Shown: positions 22,234 to 29,796 of the stretch, in pieces
Position numbering within the stretch: position 1 is the stretch's first letter
Layout: each line of letters opens with the position of its first letter
NCBI GenBank assembly: GCA_020831635.1
Contig: JAFIGC010000052.1
Span: forward strand, 1-32,134
DNA from: Verrucomicrobiota bacterium
Lineage (GTDB): Bacteria > Verrucomicrobiota > Kiritimatiellia > SS1-B-03-39 > UBA6053
Length of the DNA: 32,134 bases
Direction: 5' to 3'
Program-made: the position numbers and the translations under genes
Notes under the pieces: generated by a model
Database searches by the model: none
Told to the model about the DNA's origin: nothing
The model's input: the letters and a program-made list of their open reading frames with translations, nothing else

Positions 22234-22307
22234 TGCCGAATGGTGTAACGGTAGCACAACGGACTCTGACTCCGTTTGTCTAGGTTCGAATCCTAGTTCG
22301 GCAACCA
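22234..22307 (+). tRNA. tRNA-Gln (anticodon CTG)
   Basis: The 74-nt cloverleaf has acceptor TGCCGAA/TTCGGCA, a D arm with GGTAGC, anticodon stem ACGGA/TCCGT around loop CTCTGAC (anticodon CTG, reading CAG), and T arm CTAGG-TTCGAAT-CCTAG. It has discriminator A and an encoded CCA end. All stems are fully paired. It lies 35 bp upstream of the VOC protein gene and may share its transcript. Confidence 0.96.
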
Positions 22308-22342
22308 TTTTTAGTTTTCGCACGAACCCTGGGGCTTTTTAC

Positions 22343-22753
22343 ATGACCGGAACCAATCAAATTCTTGGCGGAGGTGGTTTTCATCACGTGGCGCTTCGCG
22401 TTGTGGATTTCGACACTTCGATTACTTTTTATCAAAAATTGGGTTTTGTCCCCGTGCGAAATTGGGGCGAAACCCCGAAACGCGCGGCCATGCTCGACGG
22501 TGGTGATGGAACCGTGATCGAGATTTTCGAGGGCGGTTCTCCGGATGTACCCTCAGAAGGCCGCATCATTCATTTCGCCCTGCGCGCGAAAAGCTGTGAT
22601 GCCGCCCATGCCCTCGCCCTCCAATCCGGCGCCGTCGAAACCATGGCCCCCAAAGACGTGGATATCCCCACCAAACCCGTACCCTACCCCGTCCGCATCT
22701 CCTTAGTGAAATACCCCTCCGGCGAACTCATCGAGTTATTCCAGGAGCGGTGA
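22343..22753 (+). CDS. VOC (glyoxalase/bleomycin-resistance/dioxygenase) family protein
   Basis: The 136-aa protein forms a pair of beta-alpha-beta-beta-beta units of the vicinal oxygen chelate fold. Metal-ligand type positions are visible: H in FHHVALRVVDFD (about 14), E in TVIEIFEGG, H in RIIHFALRAK and E in ELIELFQ near the end. DTSITFYQKLGF is the usual helix. The substrate cannot be deduced and glyoxalase activity is not implied. The ATG at 22343 is the first start after the tRNA, with a weak purine stretch (GGGG) upstream. It converges on mnmG. Confidence 0.87.
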   Translation: MTGTNQILGGGGFHHVALRVVDFDTSITFYQKLGFVPVRNWGETPKRAAMLDGGDGTVIEIFEGGSPDVPSEGRIIHFALRAKSCDAAHALALQSGAVETMAPKDVDIPTKPVPYPVRISLVKYPSGELIELFQER

Positions 22754-22820
22754 ACCGTACCTCTGAAAACTACACAAAAAAACCACAAATTGTAGGTTTT
22801 TCCAGGGGTTCTGAAAAATT

Positions 22821-22919
22821 CAACCACTGAGAACACTGATTTTCACTGATACTTGGCTTTTGTAATCACTGAAAACTACATCGTGCTGGATCAGTGAAAA
22901 TCAGTGTGATCAGTGGTTG
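22821..22919. repeat. CCACTGAT-type inverted repeat, copy 1
   Basis: The arm 22821-22850 (CAACCACTGAGAACACTGAT and ten more bases) and the arm 22890-22919 are reverse complements over about 28 of 30 bases. They lie between the convergent VOC and mnmG genes, so they may fold as a shared transcript end. Related sequences occur at 28836-28926 and 29202-29234. Confidence 0.85.
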
Positions 22920-22926
22920 GTTTCCG

Positions 22927-24852
22927 TTAGGCCTTTTGCTTCAACCATATCTGCAGGATGGAGATGTCCACCGGATTCACGCCACTGATCCGCGAGGCCT
23001 GCCCCAGGGTTTCCGGACGGATCTTCTCCAGCTTCTCCCTGGCTTCATATCGCAAGGCGGTAATCCCGTGATAATCCATGTCTCTGGGTAAAATACATTT
23101 GTCTAGTTTTGTGGCCTTGGACGCGTGGGCTTCTTCCCGGGCGATGTACCCGGCATATTTGATTCGAATTTGCACCTGTTCTTTGATTTCGTCATGAAAC
23201 GCTTCGGATTCCAAATCTTGATCCAATTGCTCTGCAACGACTTGCGGTAGATCACCGTACTGTAGCCCCGGACGACGAAGATGTTGCGCCAGCGAGGCTC
23301 CTTCCACAAAGGTTTTCTCCAGACGTGCAATCTCGCGTTCAATGGACGCATCCAATTGCTCGATTTCCCGGAAGTGATCCTCGCCGTGGATGCCCAATTC
23401 CTTGGCCCGTTCGAACAGGCGAAAGTCCACATTGTCCTGACGCAGCAACAAACGATGCTCGGCCCTGGAGGTGAACATCCGATACGGTTCCTCGGTTCCT
23501 TTGCTGATTAAATCATCAATCAACACCCCAATGTAGGCCTCGTCCCGACCCAAGGTAAAGGCGGGCAAACCCAAGGCCTTTCGGGCCGCATTCACCCCGG
23601 CGATCAGCCCCTGCCCCGCCGCCTCTTCATAGCCGGTGGTGCCATTGATCTGACCCGCCAAAAACAAACCCTCCACCGTTTTCGTCTCCAAGGTATGAAA
23701 CAGTTGTGTCGGATCACTGTAATCGTATTCTATCGCGTATCCCGGCAAAGTAAACACCGCGTTCTCCAACCCTGGAATGGAGGCAATCATTTCCTTCTGC
23801 ACGTCCTCCGGCAAACTGTTGGACGTCCCGTTGGGGTACACGGTGTTGGCGGTGCGGCCTTCCGGCTCGATAAACACATGGTGACTGTCTTTATCCCGGA
23901 ATTTTACGATTTTATCTTCGATGGACGGACAATACCGCACCCCGGTGGCATCGATGTGTCCCCCATACATGGCGCTGCGATTAAGGTTCGATTCAATGAT
24001 TTCATGGGTTTTCGCGGTGGTATGGGTCAACCAACAGGGAATTTGCGCCGTTCCAGGGGTCCACGGGCACAAAACGTTCCCTTTTGGTGCTACACCGGGT
24101 TGTTCCACACCGGATTGTTCCACGTGGAACAATTGATGTTCCTGCCATGCCTTCTTGGCCGTACGACTGAAAAAGGGAGGCGGATCCAAGCCAGGTTGAA
24201 TTTCCATGACCGAGGTGTCGATGCTGTCCTTGAGTAATCGCGGCGGGGTTCCCGTCTTCAAGCGACCCAATCGAAAGCCCAGGGAACGGAAAGAATCCGA
24301 CAATTGATACGCGGCGGGCTCGAAAACCCTGCCACCGGGACGATTTTGGTCCCCAATGTGGATTTTCCCGCCCAAAAAGGTCCCCGAGGCAATCACCACG
24401 GTTTTTCCCTGGATTTCGCTGCCATCTTCGGTGATGACGCCTCTCAATCGACCGTTTTCCGTCCAAATTTGACCCGCCGTACACTCCAGCACCTGCAAAT
24501 AGGCCTGTTTTTCAATCACAGCCTGAATTCGCAGTGGAAAAGCATCTTTATCGTTTTGAATCCGCGTGGCCTGAACTGCCGGACCCTTGCGAAGGTTCAA
24601 AGTCCGGTACTGAATCCCTGTAAAATCTGCATTTCTGCCCAATTCACCGCCCAAAGCGTCAATTTCACAGACAATATGTGATTTGGCCATGCCGCCAATG
24701 CTCGGATTGCAGCTCATACGCCCAATCGCACGCTTATCCATGGTCAAAAGCGCCGTTTTCGCCCCCAAACGTGCGCTCGCCAGCGCGGCTTCATACCCCG
24801 CATGACCCGCGCCCACAACAATCACATCATATTTTTTCGTTTGCATGCACAT
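22927..24852 (-). CDS. mnmG: tRNA uridine-5-carboxymethylaminomethyl modification enzyme MnmG (GidA)
   Basis: This FAD-dependent cytosolic enzyme works with MnmE to install cmnm5U34 on tRNAs. At 641 aa it fits the family. The Rossmann motif is [12 protein letters not shown] (G14, G16, G19). [64 protein letters not shown] and [17 protein letters not shown] are all present. Residues about 236-268 form an extra loop before IPCWLTHT, which is shorter in E. coli. This loop includes LFHVEQ, encoded by a parS-like palindrome (24114-24133). The start is 24852, or Met3 at 24846. No strong Shine-Dalgarno is seen. mnmE lies upstream on the same strand, 295 bp away. Confidence 0.97.
   Translation of the reverse strand: MCMQTKKYDVIVVGAGHAGYEAALASARLGAKTALLTMDKRAIGRMSCNPSIGGMAKSHIVCEIDALGGELGRNADFTGIQYRTLNLRKGPAVQATRIQNDKDAFPLRIQAVIEKQAYLQVLECTAGQIWTENGRLRGVITEDGSEIQGKTVVIASGTFLGGKIHIGDQNRPGGRVFEPAAYQLSDSFRSLGFRLGRLKTGTPPRLLKDSIDTSVMEIQPGLDPPPFFSRTAKKAWQEHQLFHVEQSGVEQPGVAPKGNVLCPWTPGTAQIPCWLTHTTAKTHEIIESNLNRSAMYGGHIDATGVRYCPSIEDKIVKFRDKDSHHVFIEPEGRTANTVYPNGTSNSLPEDVQKEMIASIPGLENAVFTLPGYAIEYDYSDPTQLFHTLETKTVEGLFLAGQINGTTGYEEAAGQGLIAGVNAARKALGLPAFTLGRDEAYIGVLIDDLISKGTEEPYRMFTSRAEHRLLLRQDNVDFRLFERAKELGIHGEDHFREIEQLDASIEREIARLEKTFVEGASLAQHLRRPGLQYGDLPQVVAEQLDQDLESEAFHDEIKEQVQIRIKYAGYIAREEAHASKATKLDKCILPRDMDYHGITALRYEAREKLEKIRPETLGQASRISGVNPVDISILQIWLKQKA
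24114..24133. other. parS-like centromere site within mnmG
   Basis: This is a perfect 20-bp palindrome, ATTGTTCCACGTGGAACAAT, whose 16-bp core (24116-24131) matches the published parS form TGTTCCACGTGGAAC seen in Pseudomonas and is related to TGTTTCACGTGAAACA of Bacillus. It encodes LFHVEQ in MnmG. A half site TGTTCCAC lies at about 24101. ParB would bind and load here to organise chromosome segregation. Confidence 0.85.
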
Positions 24853-25147
24853 CTTATAGCCGTTTCCGGGGAAAAGACAAGTTTGGAGAGGTCAGAGGGC
24901 AGAGGGCAGAGGTCAGAGGTCAGCAATGCCACCGGGAAAACACCGGCATTTACAGGTGAGAGACCATGGGTCTCACATAAGAGGTCGGAGAGCAGGGGAC
25001 AGAAAGCAGGCATCAGAGTCCATTCGTCACTCTACGCTCAAAACTCGGCACTGTTCTGGCCGATCTCCATTTTTTCCCTATCTGACCTCTACCCTCTGAC
25101 CTCTAACCTCTTCCCCCCCCTGACCTCTGACCTCTACCCTCTGACCT
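24853..25147. repeat. Inverted heptamer arrays between mnmG and mnmE
   Basis: Five tandem AGAGGKC units (24887-24921) and eight RCCTCT-type heptamers (25084-25149, with a C-rich gap at about 25112-25121) are reverse complements of one another. The intervening 160 bp include the palindrome GAGACC-ATG-GGTCTC near 24960-24975. The right array reaches the mnmE stop codon. No convincing gene lies here. Confidence 0.85.
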
Positions 25148-26572
25148 CTATTTACCTATGCAAAACCTGGAAAACACCTGGTCGAGTAAATCCTCATGAT
25201 ATTCACGTCCCGTGACCTGTCCCAAGGCTTTCAGCGCATCACGAAGGGCCGGGATGGTGAGAACCAGGGTCTCTTCCATGTCTTCGGTTTGAATTAAGCC
25301 GGCGACTTCCTGGATCTCTTGTTCCACGCTCTCCAAAACCTTTCTGTGACGCTCGGAAATGACGGCATGGGGGCGTGCGGACAGGTCAATGGACTCAGAA
25401 AGCAGTGTTTTCAGGGCTTTTTTCAGCTCTTTGACCCCTTTTTCCTCGATTAAGGCCATTTCCACCCGTTGCACCTGCGGCCATTGTTCCACGTGGAACA
25501 ATCGGGGGAGATCTGTTTTGTTGCAGATCAGGATGCTTTTTTTAGGGTCCAAGGCTTTGAACGCCTCCAAACTCTCTGAATCCGCCGGTTGACTCATATC
25601 AATGAGGTGCAAATGCAAATCGGCTCGCTCCATGTACTTTCGGGTGCGGTTGATGCCTTCCCGTTCCACATAATCCTCGGATTCCCGTAATCCGGCCGTG
25701 TCCACCAGATACAGGGGCACCCCGTCCAACACAAACTCGGCTTCGATACTGTCCCGGGTCGTGCCGGGAATATCGGAGACAATGGCGCGATCATGTCCCA
25801 GAAGGGCATTGAGCAGGGTGCTCTTTCCCACGTTCGGTTTTCCGCTCAGCACCACCATGGCCCCGTCCCGTAAAAGATGTCCTTCATTCCATGTTGCCAG
25901 CAACTCTTGGATTTGTGTTTGGATGGAAGAGATTTCCGACCGAATTTTCTCCGGCACCGATTCCGGTAACTCGTCCTCGGGAAAGTCCAGGGTGGCTTCG
26001 ATCTGAGCGGCCACCAGCATGAGGGCATCGTACACGGCGTCGAATTTTCGACTTAATCCGCCTTCCAATTGTTGTTGTGCCGCTGCTTGCGCACGGGCGG
26101 AATGGGCGCGGACGATATCCATAATCGCTTCCGCCTGAAGAAGATCGATGCGTCCATTCAGAAAAGCCCTGCGGGTAAATTCTCCCGGATCCGCAGAACG
26201 GGCTCCCGCATCCAGACAGGCCCGCAGTACCCGAGTCGCGGTGGCCACGCCACCATGACACTGCAATTCCACCACATCTTCGCAGGTATAGCTCCTTGGC
26301 GCGCGCCACATCAACAAAATCCCTTCATCGATGTTTTCATTTCCCGAACGCACATGACCATATACAAATGTATTCTCTAGGCGTTGGGAGGGCAGGGGAG
26401 GGGCGCAGTGGAAACAACGGTCGGCGATGGAAAAGGCCATGGGGCCGCTGACGCGGACGATGGACACCCCCCCTTCGCCGGGCGGGGTAATCACGGCCGC
26501 GATGGTATCTTGGCCGATAGTGTCCTGACCAATGCTATTGCGAACGGTGGCCATGTGCTGATTTCCTGACAC
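25148..26572 (-). CDS. mnmE: tRNA modification GTPase MnmE (TrmE)
   Basis: This GTPase, a partner of MnmG, uses a formyl/methylene-THF domain (about 1-125) and a G domain within the helical domain. The motifs are GKPNVGKS (244-251), IPGTTRDS (268-275), DTAGLRES (291-298), NKTD (351-354) and the C-terminal FCIGK with the catalytic Cys472. The N-terminus carries a tandem IGQDT-IGQDT. The start is Met1 or Met7 (26554); the latter is closer to the conserved part. LFHVEQ in the G domain comes from a second parS-like palindrome (25483-25502). It lies seven bases downstream of hpt on the same strand, suggesting cotranscription. Confidence 0.97.
   Translation of the reverse strand: MSGNQHMATVRNSIGQDTIGQDTIAAVITPPGEGGVSIVRVSGPMAFSIADRCFHCAPPLPSQRLENTFVYGHVRSGNENIDEGILLMWRAPRSYTCEDVVELQCHGGVATATRVLRACLDAGARSADPGEFTRRAFLNGRIDLLQAEAIMDIVRAHSARAQAAAQQQLEGGLSRKFDAVYDALMLVAAQIEATLDFPEDELPESVPEKIRSEISSIQTQIQELLATWNEGHLLRDGAMVVLSGKPNVGKSTLLNALLGHDRAIVSDIPGTTRDSIEAEFVLDGVPLYLVDTAGLRESEDYVEREGINRTRKYMERADLHLHLIDMSQPADSESLEAFKALDPKKSILICNKTDLPRLFHVEQWPQVQRVEMALIEEKGVKELKKALKTLLSESIDLSARPHAVISERHRKVLESVEQEIQEVAGLIQTEDMEETLVLTIPALRDALKALGQVTGREYHEDLLDQVFSRFCIGK
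25483..25502. other. parS-like centromere site within mnmE
   Basis: This perfect 20-bp palindrome is identical to that at 24114-24133 and lies about 1.37 kb away in the neighbouring gene. In MnmE it again encodes LFHVEQ. Two identical copies are very unlikely by chance and strongly support a ParB-binding function. Confidence 0.87.
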
Positions 26573-26578
26573 CGGAGT

Positions 26579-27193
26579 TCAGGATCCAGATGTCGTGGCC
26601 GCCTTTTCGTGGATCACATTGCCGATATACGGCAATTCCCGGTAATGGCTGTCGTAGTCGAGCCCGTAGCCCACCACAAAAACGTCGGGAATCTCAAATC
26701 CTCGGAAATCCGCCTGAATGTCAACGGCACGACGCGCCGGTTTGTCCAACAAACAGCAGGTCATCACCCGTCGGGCTCCTTTGTTTTCAATGTGGCGCAC
26801 GGCAAAACGCAGGGTGCGGCCCGAGTCGAGGATATCGTCGACCAACAGCACGTCGGCCCCCTCCAGATCCACGGATACATCCTTGAGGATGCGCACGTTA
26901 CCACTGCTTTGGGTGCCGCCGCCATAGCTGGACAAGGTCATGAAATCAATGCGGGGATGGAGCCGATGACGGTTCAGGGATCGGACCAAGTCCGCGAGAA
27001 ACATGAAACTTCCCCGTAAAACCCCGACGATGACCAGATTGTTTGACACAACGGTTTTTTCGGGATTCTCTCCGGTGTGCCCGGGGAGACATTTGGCATG
27101 AATTTCTTCCACCAATTCATCCACTCTGTTTTTAAGTTCTTGGGCGCTAATGGCTTCTACGATTTGATGTGGAGGCAAATTCATGGGGATCAC
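26579..27193 (-). CDS. hpt: Hypoxanthine phosphoribosyltransferase
   Basis: This cytosolic type I phosphoribosyltransferase would convert hypoxanthine or guanine plus PRPP to IMP or GMP in purine salvage. The PRPP-binding motif VLLVDDILDSGRTL (about 115-128) is preceded by VIVGVLRGSFMFLADLVR (about 54-71). SSYGGGTQSSG is the flexible loop, and FVVGYGLDYDSHYRELPYIG is the C-terminal purine-contact region. There are 204 aa from a GTG start that overlaps the upstream stop. The ATG at 27184 (MNLPPHQ) is the alternative. The upstream secreted-protein gene is immediately adjacent, suggesting an operon with mnmE. Confidence 0.94.
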   Translation of the reverse strand: MIPMNLPPHQIVEAISAQELKNRVDELVEEIHAKCLPGHTGENPEKTVVSNNLVIVGVLRGSFMFLADLVRSLNRHRLHPRIDFMTLSSYGGGTQSSGNVRILKDVSVDLEGADVLLVDDILDSGRTLRFAVRHIENKGARRVMTCCLLDKPARRAVDIQADFRGFEIPDVFVVGYGLDYDSHYRELPYIGNVIHEKAATTSGS

Positions 27194-27897
27194 TGGGGGG
27201 GAAGCACGCCTTCTCGAACCAATTCATCATCCATTTCATGGGTCAACGGAATTGGCAAAGGTGGTTTTCCGGTGCGGATGGCATCCATTTGCACGTTTTG
27301 AAGATGGGCTTCCAGTTCTTCGGGGGACTGGAAGCGACTCTGTTGGGGGGGCTCGTCTTGTTGTTCCCTTTGTGGAGGGGTAACGACTCTCCGAACCCTT
27401 GGCGGTTCCGCTTGGGTGGGCGCGTTGGGGCGGGCGCGACCGCCACGCGTCTGTGCGGGGCTCTCCTCCGTGGCCGCGGGGCCGGATTCAAGGCTGAACC
27501 GATGCTGCTGGCTTCCGAACGCGATGGTGGCCTGTCCGCGTTCGAAATCCCCGTCCACCAAGGTGAATCGATGACGGTCGGTTGCCTCCTCGCCTTTGAT
27601 CAGCAAATAGCCGCTGTGATCCCGGATGTTTTGCAATCCCACCCGCAGGGTTTTGCTGTGATCGTCAAAGGTGATCATGGTCATGCGGTATTCATTGGCC
27701 CAGCCCGGGGCTGTGGCCGCGGGTGGTTCGGGAGGCGGCGGATCCCGACGGGGCGGGGGAGGGGGCCTGCCGAGCAATTGGCGATCCAGAATGATCTGAT
27801 ACTCACCGAAGTCCGCGAAAATCGGCTGCACAACCGGGAATGCCCCCGTCATCAACAGGGTCAACAACATGGAAAAAGTGAATCCTTTTGTTTTCAT
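27190..27897 (-). CDS. Secreted Pro-rich protein, possible GspC/PilP-like
   Basis: The 235-aa protein starts with a signal-like sequence (MKTKGFTFSMLLTLLMTGAFPVVQPIFA). The segment FGEYQIILDRQLLGRPPPPP resembles the region just after the membrane anchor in GspC- or PilP-type secretion proteins. A compact beta-rich domain follows (about 68-140: YRMTMITFDDHSKTLRVGLQNI...GYLLIKG...FTLVDGDFERGQATIAFG). The C-terminus is Pro/Gln/Arg-rich and ends LVREGVLPPQ. The similarity to secretion proteins is weak and no T2SS or pilus genes are adjacent. The start at 27897 is chosen by the signal peptide. A longer ORF to 28863 is antisense to the methyltransferase. Its stop overlaps the start of hpt (GTGA). 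Confidence 0.6.
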   Translation of the reverse strand: MKTKGFTFSMLLTLLMTGAFPVVQPIFADFGEYQIILDRQLLGRPPPPPRRDPPPPEPPAATAPGWANEYRMTMITFDDHSKTLRVGLQNIRDHSGYLLIKGEEATDRHRFTLVDGDFERGQATIAFGSQQHRFSLESGPAATEESPAQTRGGRARPNAPTQAEPPRVRRVVTPPQREQQDEPPQQSRFQSPEELEAHLQNVQMDAIRTGKPPLPIPLTHEMDDELVREGVLPPQ

Positions 27898-27963
27898 CGT
27901 TTCCAAGATAACATAGAAGCGTGGAAAATCACATCTAAAAACGGTCCATGCACCAGGAGCGAC

Positions 27964-28797
27964 ATGAACGACGAAAATAACACGCTGAAAAATGTCTTGG
28001 AAATCACCAGTCTGCAAAACCCGAGAGTCAAACAACTGAACAAATTCCGCAAACGGTCCGTCCGCGAGGAGGATCAGGTGGTCCTGATCGAAGGCTATCG
28101 GGAACTGACCCGGGCCCTGGAGCAGGGCTGGCCGTTGACGGAAGTGTATTTTTGCACGGAACTCTTTTTGGGCGACAATGAAATGGAGGTCCTCCAAGCC
28201 GCCGAAACCGAAGGCGCCCAACTCCTGCAATGCAGCGAAGCCGTTTTCCGCAAAATCGCCTATCGCGACCGACCCGACGGCCTCTTGGCCGTTGCCCCCC
28301 AACATCATATGACTCTGGACGATCTCCCGGAAATGGACAATCCGTTCCTCTTGTTGATGGTCGGCATCGAAAAACCGGGCAATCTGGGGACCATGCTCCG
28401 GTCCGCCGATGGCGCCGGGGTCGACGCGGTGATCATCTGCGATCCGGTCACCGACATTTTCAATCCCAACACCGTGCGCGCCAGTGTCGGCACCCTCTTT
28501 TCCGTCCCCGTGGCCGAAAGCACTTACGAGGAATGCACCGCCTGGCTGAAAGAGCAGGGCATCCCCATGCTCGCAGCCACCCCCCACGCCGAACGTTCCC
28601 TCTATGAAACCGACCTCTCCGGCCCCGTCGCCCTCGCCGTCGGCTCGGAAATGCACGGATTGGATGACCGCTGGATGAATGCCGCCGATCTCCAAGTCTC
28701 CCTCCCCATGTGCGGCATCGCCGACTCCCTCAACGTCTCGACCGCCGCCGCCCTCATCCTCTACGAAACCCTCCGGCAAAGGATGAAAAGTGAGTGA
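27964..28797 (+). CDS. SpoU/TrmH-family RNA 2'-O-methyltransferase
   Basis: This 277-aa SPOUT methyltransferase would methylate a ribose 2'-OH in tRNA or rRNA using SAM. It has an N-terminal substrate-binding region (TSLQNPRVKQLNKFRKRSVREEDQVVLIEG, about 15-44), motif 1 GIEKPGNLGTMLRSADGAG, motif 2 NTVRASVGTLFSVPV, and the knot motif 3 LAVGSEMHGLDD followed by LPMCGIADSLNVSTAAALILYE. The exact target cannot be determined (RlmB- or TsnR-like). The start at 27964 has AGGAG four bases upstream. It is divergent from the secreted-protein gene with a 66-bp gap. The region 28798-29202 after it holds repeats only. Confidence 0.93.
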   Translation: MNDENNTLKNVLEITSLQNPRVKQLNKFRKRSVREEDQVVLIEGYRELTRALEQGWPLTEVYFCTELFLGDNEMEVLQAAETEGAQLLQCSEAVFRKIAYRDRPDGLLAVAPQHHMTLDDLPEMDNPFLLLMVGIEKPGNLGTMLRSADGAGVDAVIICDPVTDIFNPNTVRASVGTLFSVPVAESTYEECTAWLKEQGIPMLAATPHAERSLYETDLSGPVALAVGSEMHGLDDRWMNAADLQVSLPMCGIADSLNVSTAAALILYETLRQRMKSE

Positions 28798-28818
28798 AAA
28801 GTTAGGAGTCCCGGGTTT

Positions 28819-29070
28819 AGGGCCTGTCGATTTATTCAACCACTGATGGGCACTGATGGACACTGATGTATCGCTTTGAATTCAGATTAACTTAAATATA
28901 TTATTTATAAGTGTGTATCAGTGGTTAATTCTTATTCATTGCAGATATTTAGAAACCGCTAAAAAACGCTTAATATACACTTAAAATAATTTAAATAAGT
29001 TAATTTAAGCGTTCTTTTAGCGTCCTTAAGCGGTTAAAAACCTCTTCGTTTCTATAAATCGACAGGCCCT
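28819..29070. repeat. AT-rich nested inverted-repeat element
   Basis: The outer arms AGGGCCTGTCGATTTAT (28819-28835) and ATAAATCGACAGGCCCT (29054-29070) are exact reverse complements of 17 bp. Inside are CAACCACTGAT...ATCAGTGGTT arms (28838-28926) and a further imperfect pair (AACCGCTAAAAAACGCTTAA with TTAAGCGTTCTTTTAGCG near 28951-29022). The roughly 170 bp core is strikingly AT-rich compared with the surroundings. It has no ORF of note. It may be a non-autonomous transposable element or an AT-rich unwinding region. Confidence 0.8.
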
Positions 29071-29201
29071 TTATCCGGTTTTCCACAGCGAGGCTTTAGC
29101 CCCTGTGTTTCGGAAGAATTGCCCTCCCCCTTCGCCCCTGCCGGTGCGGAGACCGGCTCTCCTGTCCCCCTTCGCCCCCGAACCCCAACACACAAGCCAA
29201 G

Positions 29202-29234
29202 ATCAGTGAAAATCAGTGTGTTCAGTGGTTGAAT
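29202..29234. repeat. CCACTGAT-type repeat, copy 3, encoding the end of a gene
   Basis: ATCAGTGAAAATCAGTGTGT... (29202-29234) is nearly the same as the right arm at 22890-22919. On the minus strand it supplies the last codons and the stop of the cyclo-ligase gene. The bases just before it (29071-29200) include two CCCCCTTCGCCCC copies (about 29125 and 29165) and no gene. Confidence 0.8.
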
Positions 29235-29796
29235 TTCCCACCCCTCCAAAAACCACCGCCCCCAAACGGACATCATGCGCCTCCACCGGCAGCCATTCCG
29301 CCTGTTGACACGCAAACGCGACCCCGATCCCGCGTTCGCCGCAACCACTCAGCAGACGGTCATATATCCCTTTCCCCCTTCCCAGACGATGCCCCGCGTC
29401 CGTAAACGCCCGTCCGGGCACCAGCACCGCATCAAGTTCCTCCACCCCCGCCGCAACCCCTAGAGGGGGGAAGGGGAGGCCCAAAATCCCCGGACGAAGC
29501 GGACCCAAGGCCCGCACCGCCCTGAACCCCCACCCGGATGCCCCCTCCGGCACCGGCAAAAACAAACGGACCTCCCGCTCAAGCAAAACGCGCATCAAAG
29601 GCGCCAAATCCGGCTCGTCCGGCAACGCCAGATACACCCCCAGCCGTTTCGCCCGCCCGATTTTCGGATGATCCCCAAGCCGTTCGCATAGCGTACGACT
29701 CTGCCAGGCCCGCTCCGCAGGGGACATGGCCCTGATTTTGTCCCCAAAGGCCTTGCGAATCTCGGATTTGTCCGGTTTCTCACCCGTCATCATCAT
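29203..29796 (-). CDS. 5-formyltetrahydrofolate cyclo-ligase family protein
   Basis: This cytosolic enzyme would use ATP to convert 5-formyl-THF to 5,10-methenyl-THF in one-carbon metabolism. At 197 aa it fits the family. It has a KSEIRKAF N-terminal helix (about 10-17), LGVYLALPDEPDLAPLM, VPGRAFTDAGHRLGRGKGIYDRLL with the glycine-rich ATP/folate loop, and VEAHDVRLGAVVF near the end. The last ten residues (NSTTEHTDFH) come from the CCACTGAT repeat, so the original C-terminus was probably altered. It overlaps the rarA stop. ATGs at 29796, 29793 and 29790 follow GGAGG, and the second or third has better spacing. Confidence 0.88.
   Translation of the reverse strand: MMMTGEKPDKSEIRKAFGDKIRAMSPAERAWQSRTLCERLGDHPKIGRAKRLGVYLALPDEPDLAPLMRVLLEREVRLFLPVPEGASGWGFRAVRALGPLRPGILGLPFPPLGVAAGVEELDAVLVPGRAFTDAGHRLGRGKGIYDRLLSGCGERGIGVAFACQQAEWLPVEAHDVRLGAVVFGGVGNSTTEHTDFH

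Noticed and set aside
27898-28863. Upstream extension of the Pro-rich secreted protein on the minus strand
   Set aside because: It is antisense to the SpoU methyltransferase gene, and the signal peptide at 27897 gives a natural start.
28819-29070. Definite replication origin
   Set aside because: Only one strict DnaA box was found beside it, and dnaA and dnaN are absent. It is kept as a weak hypothesis.
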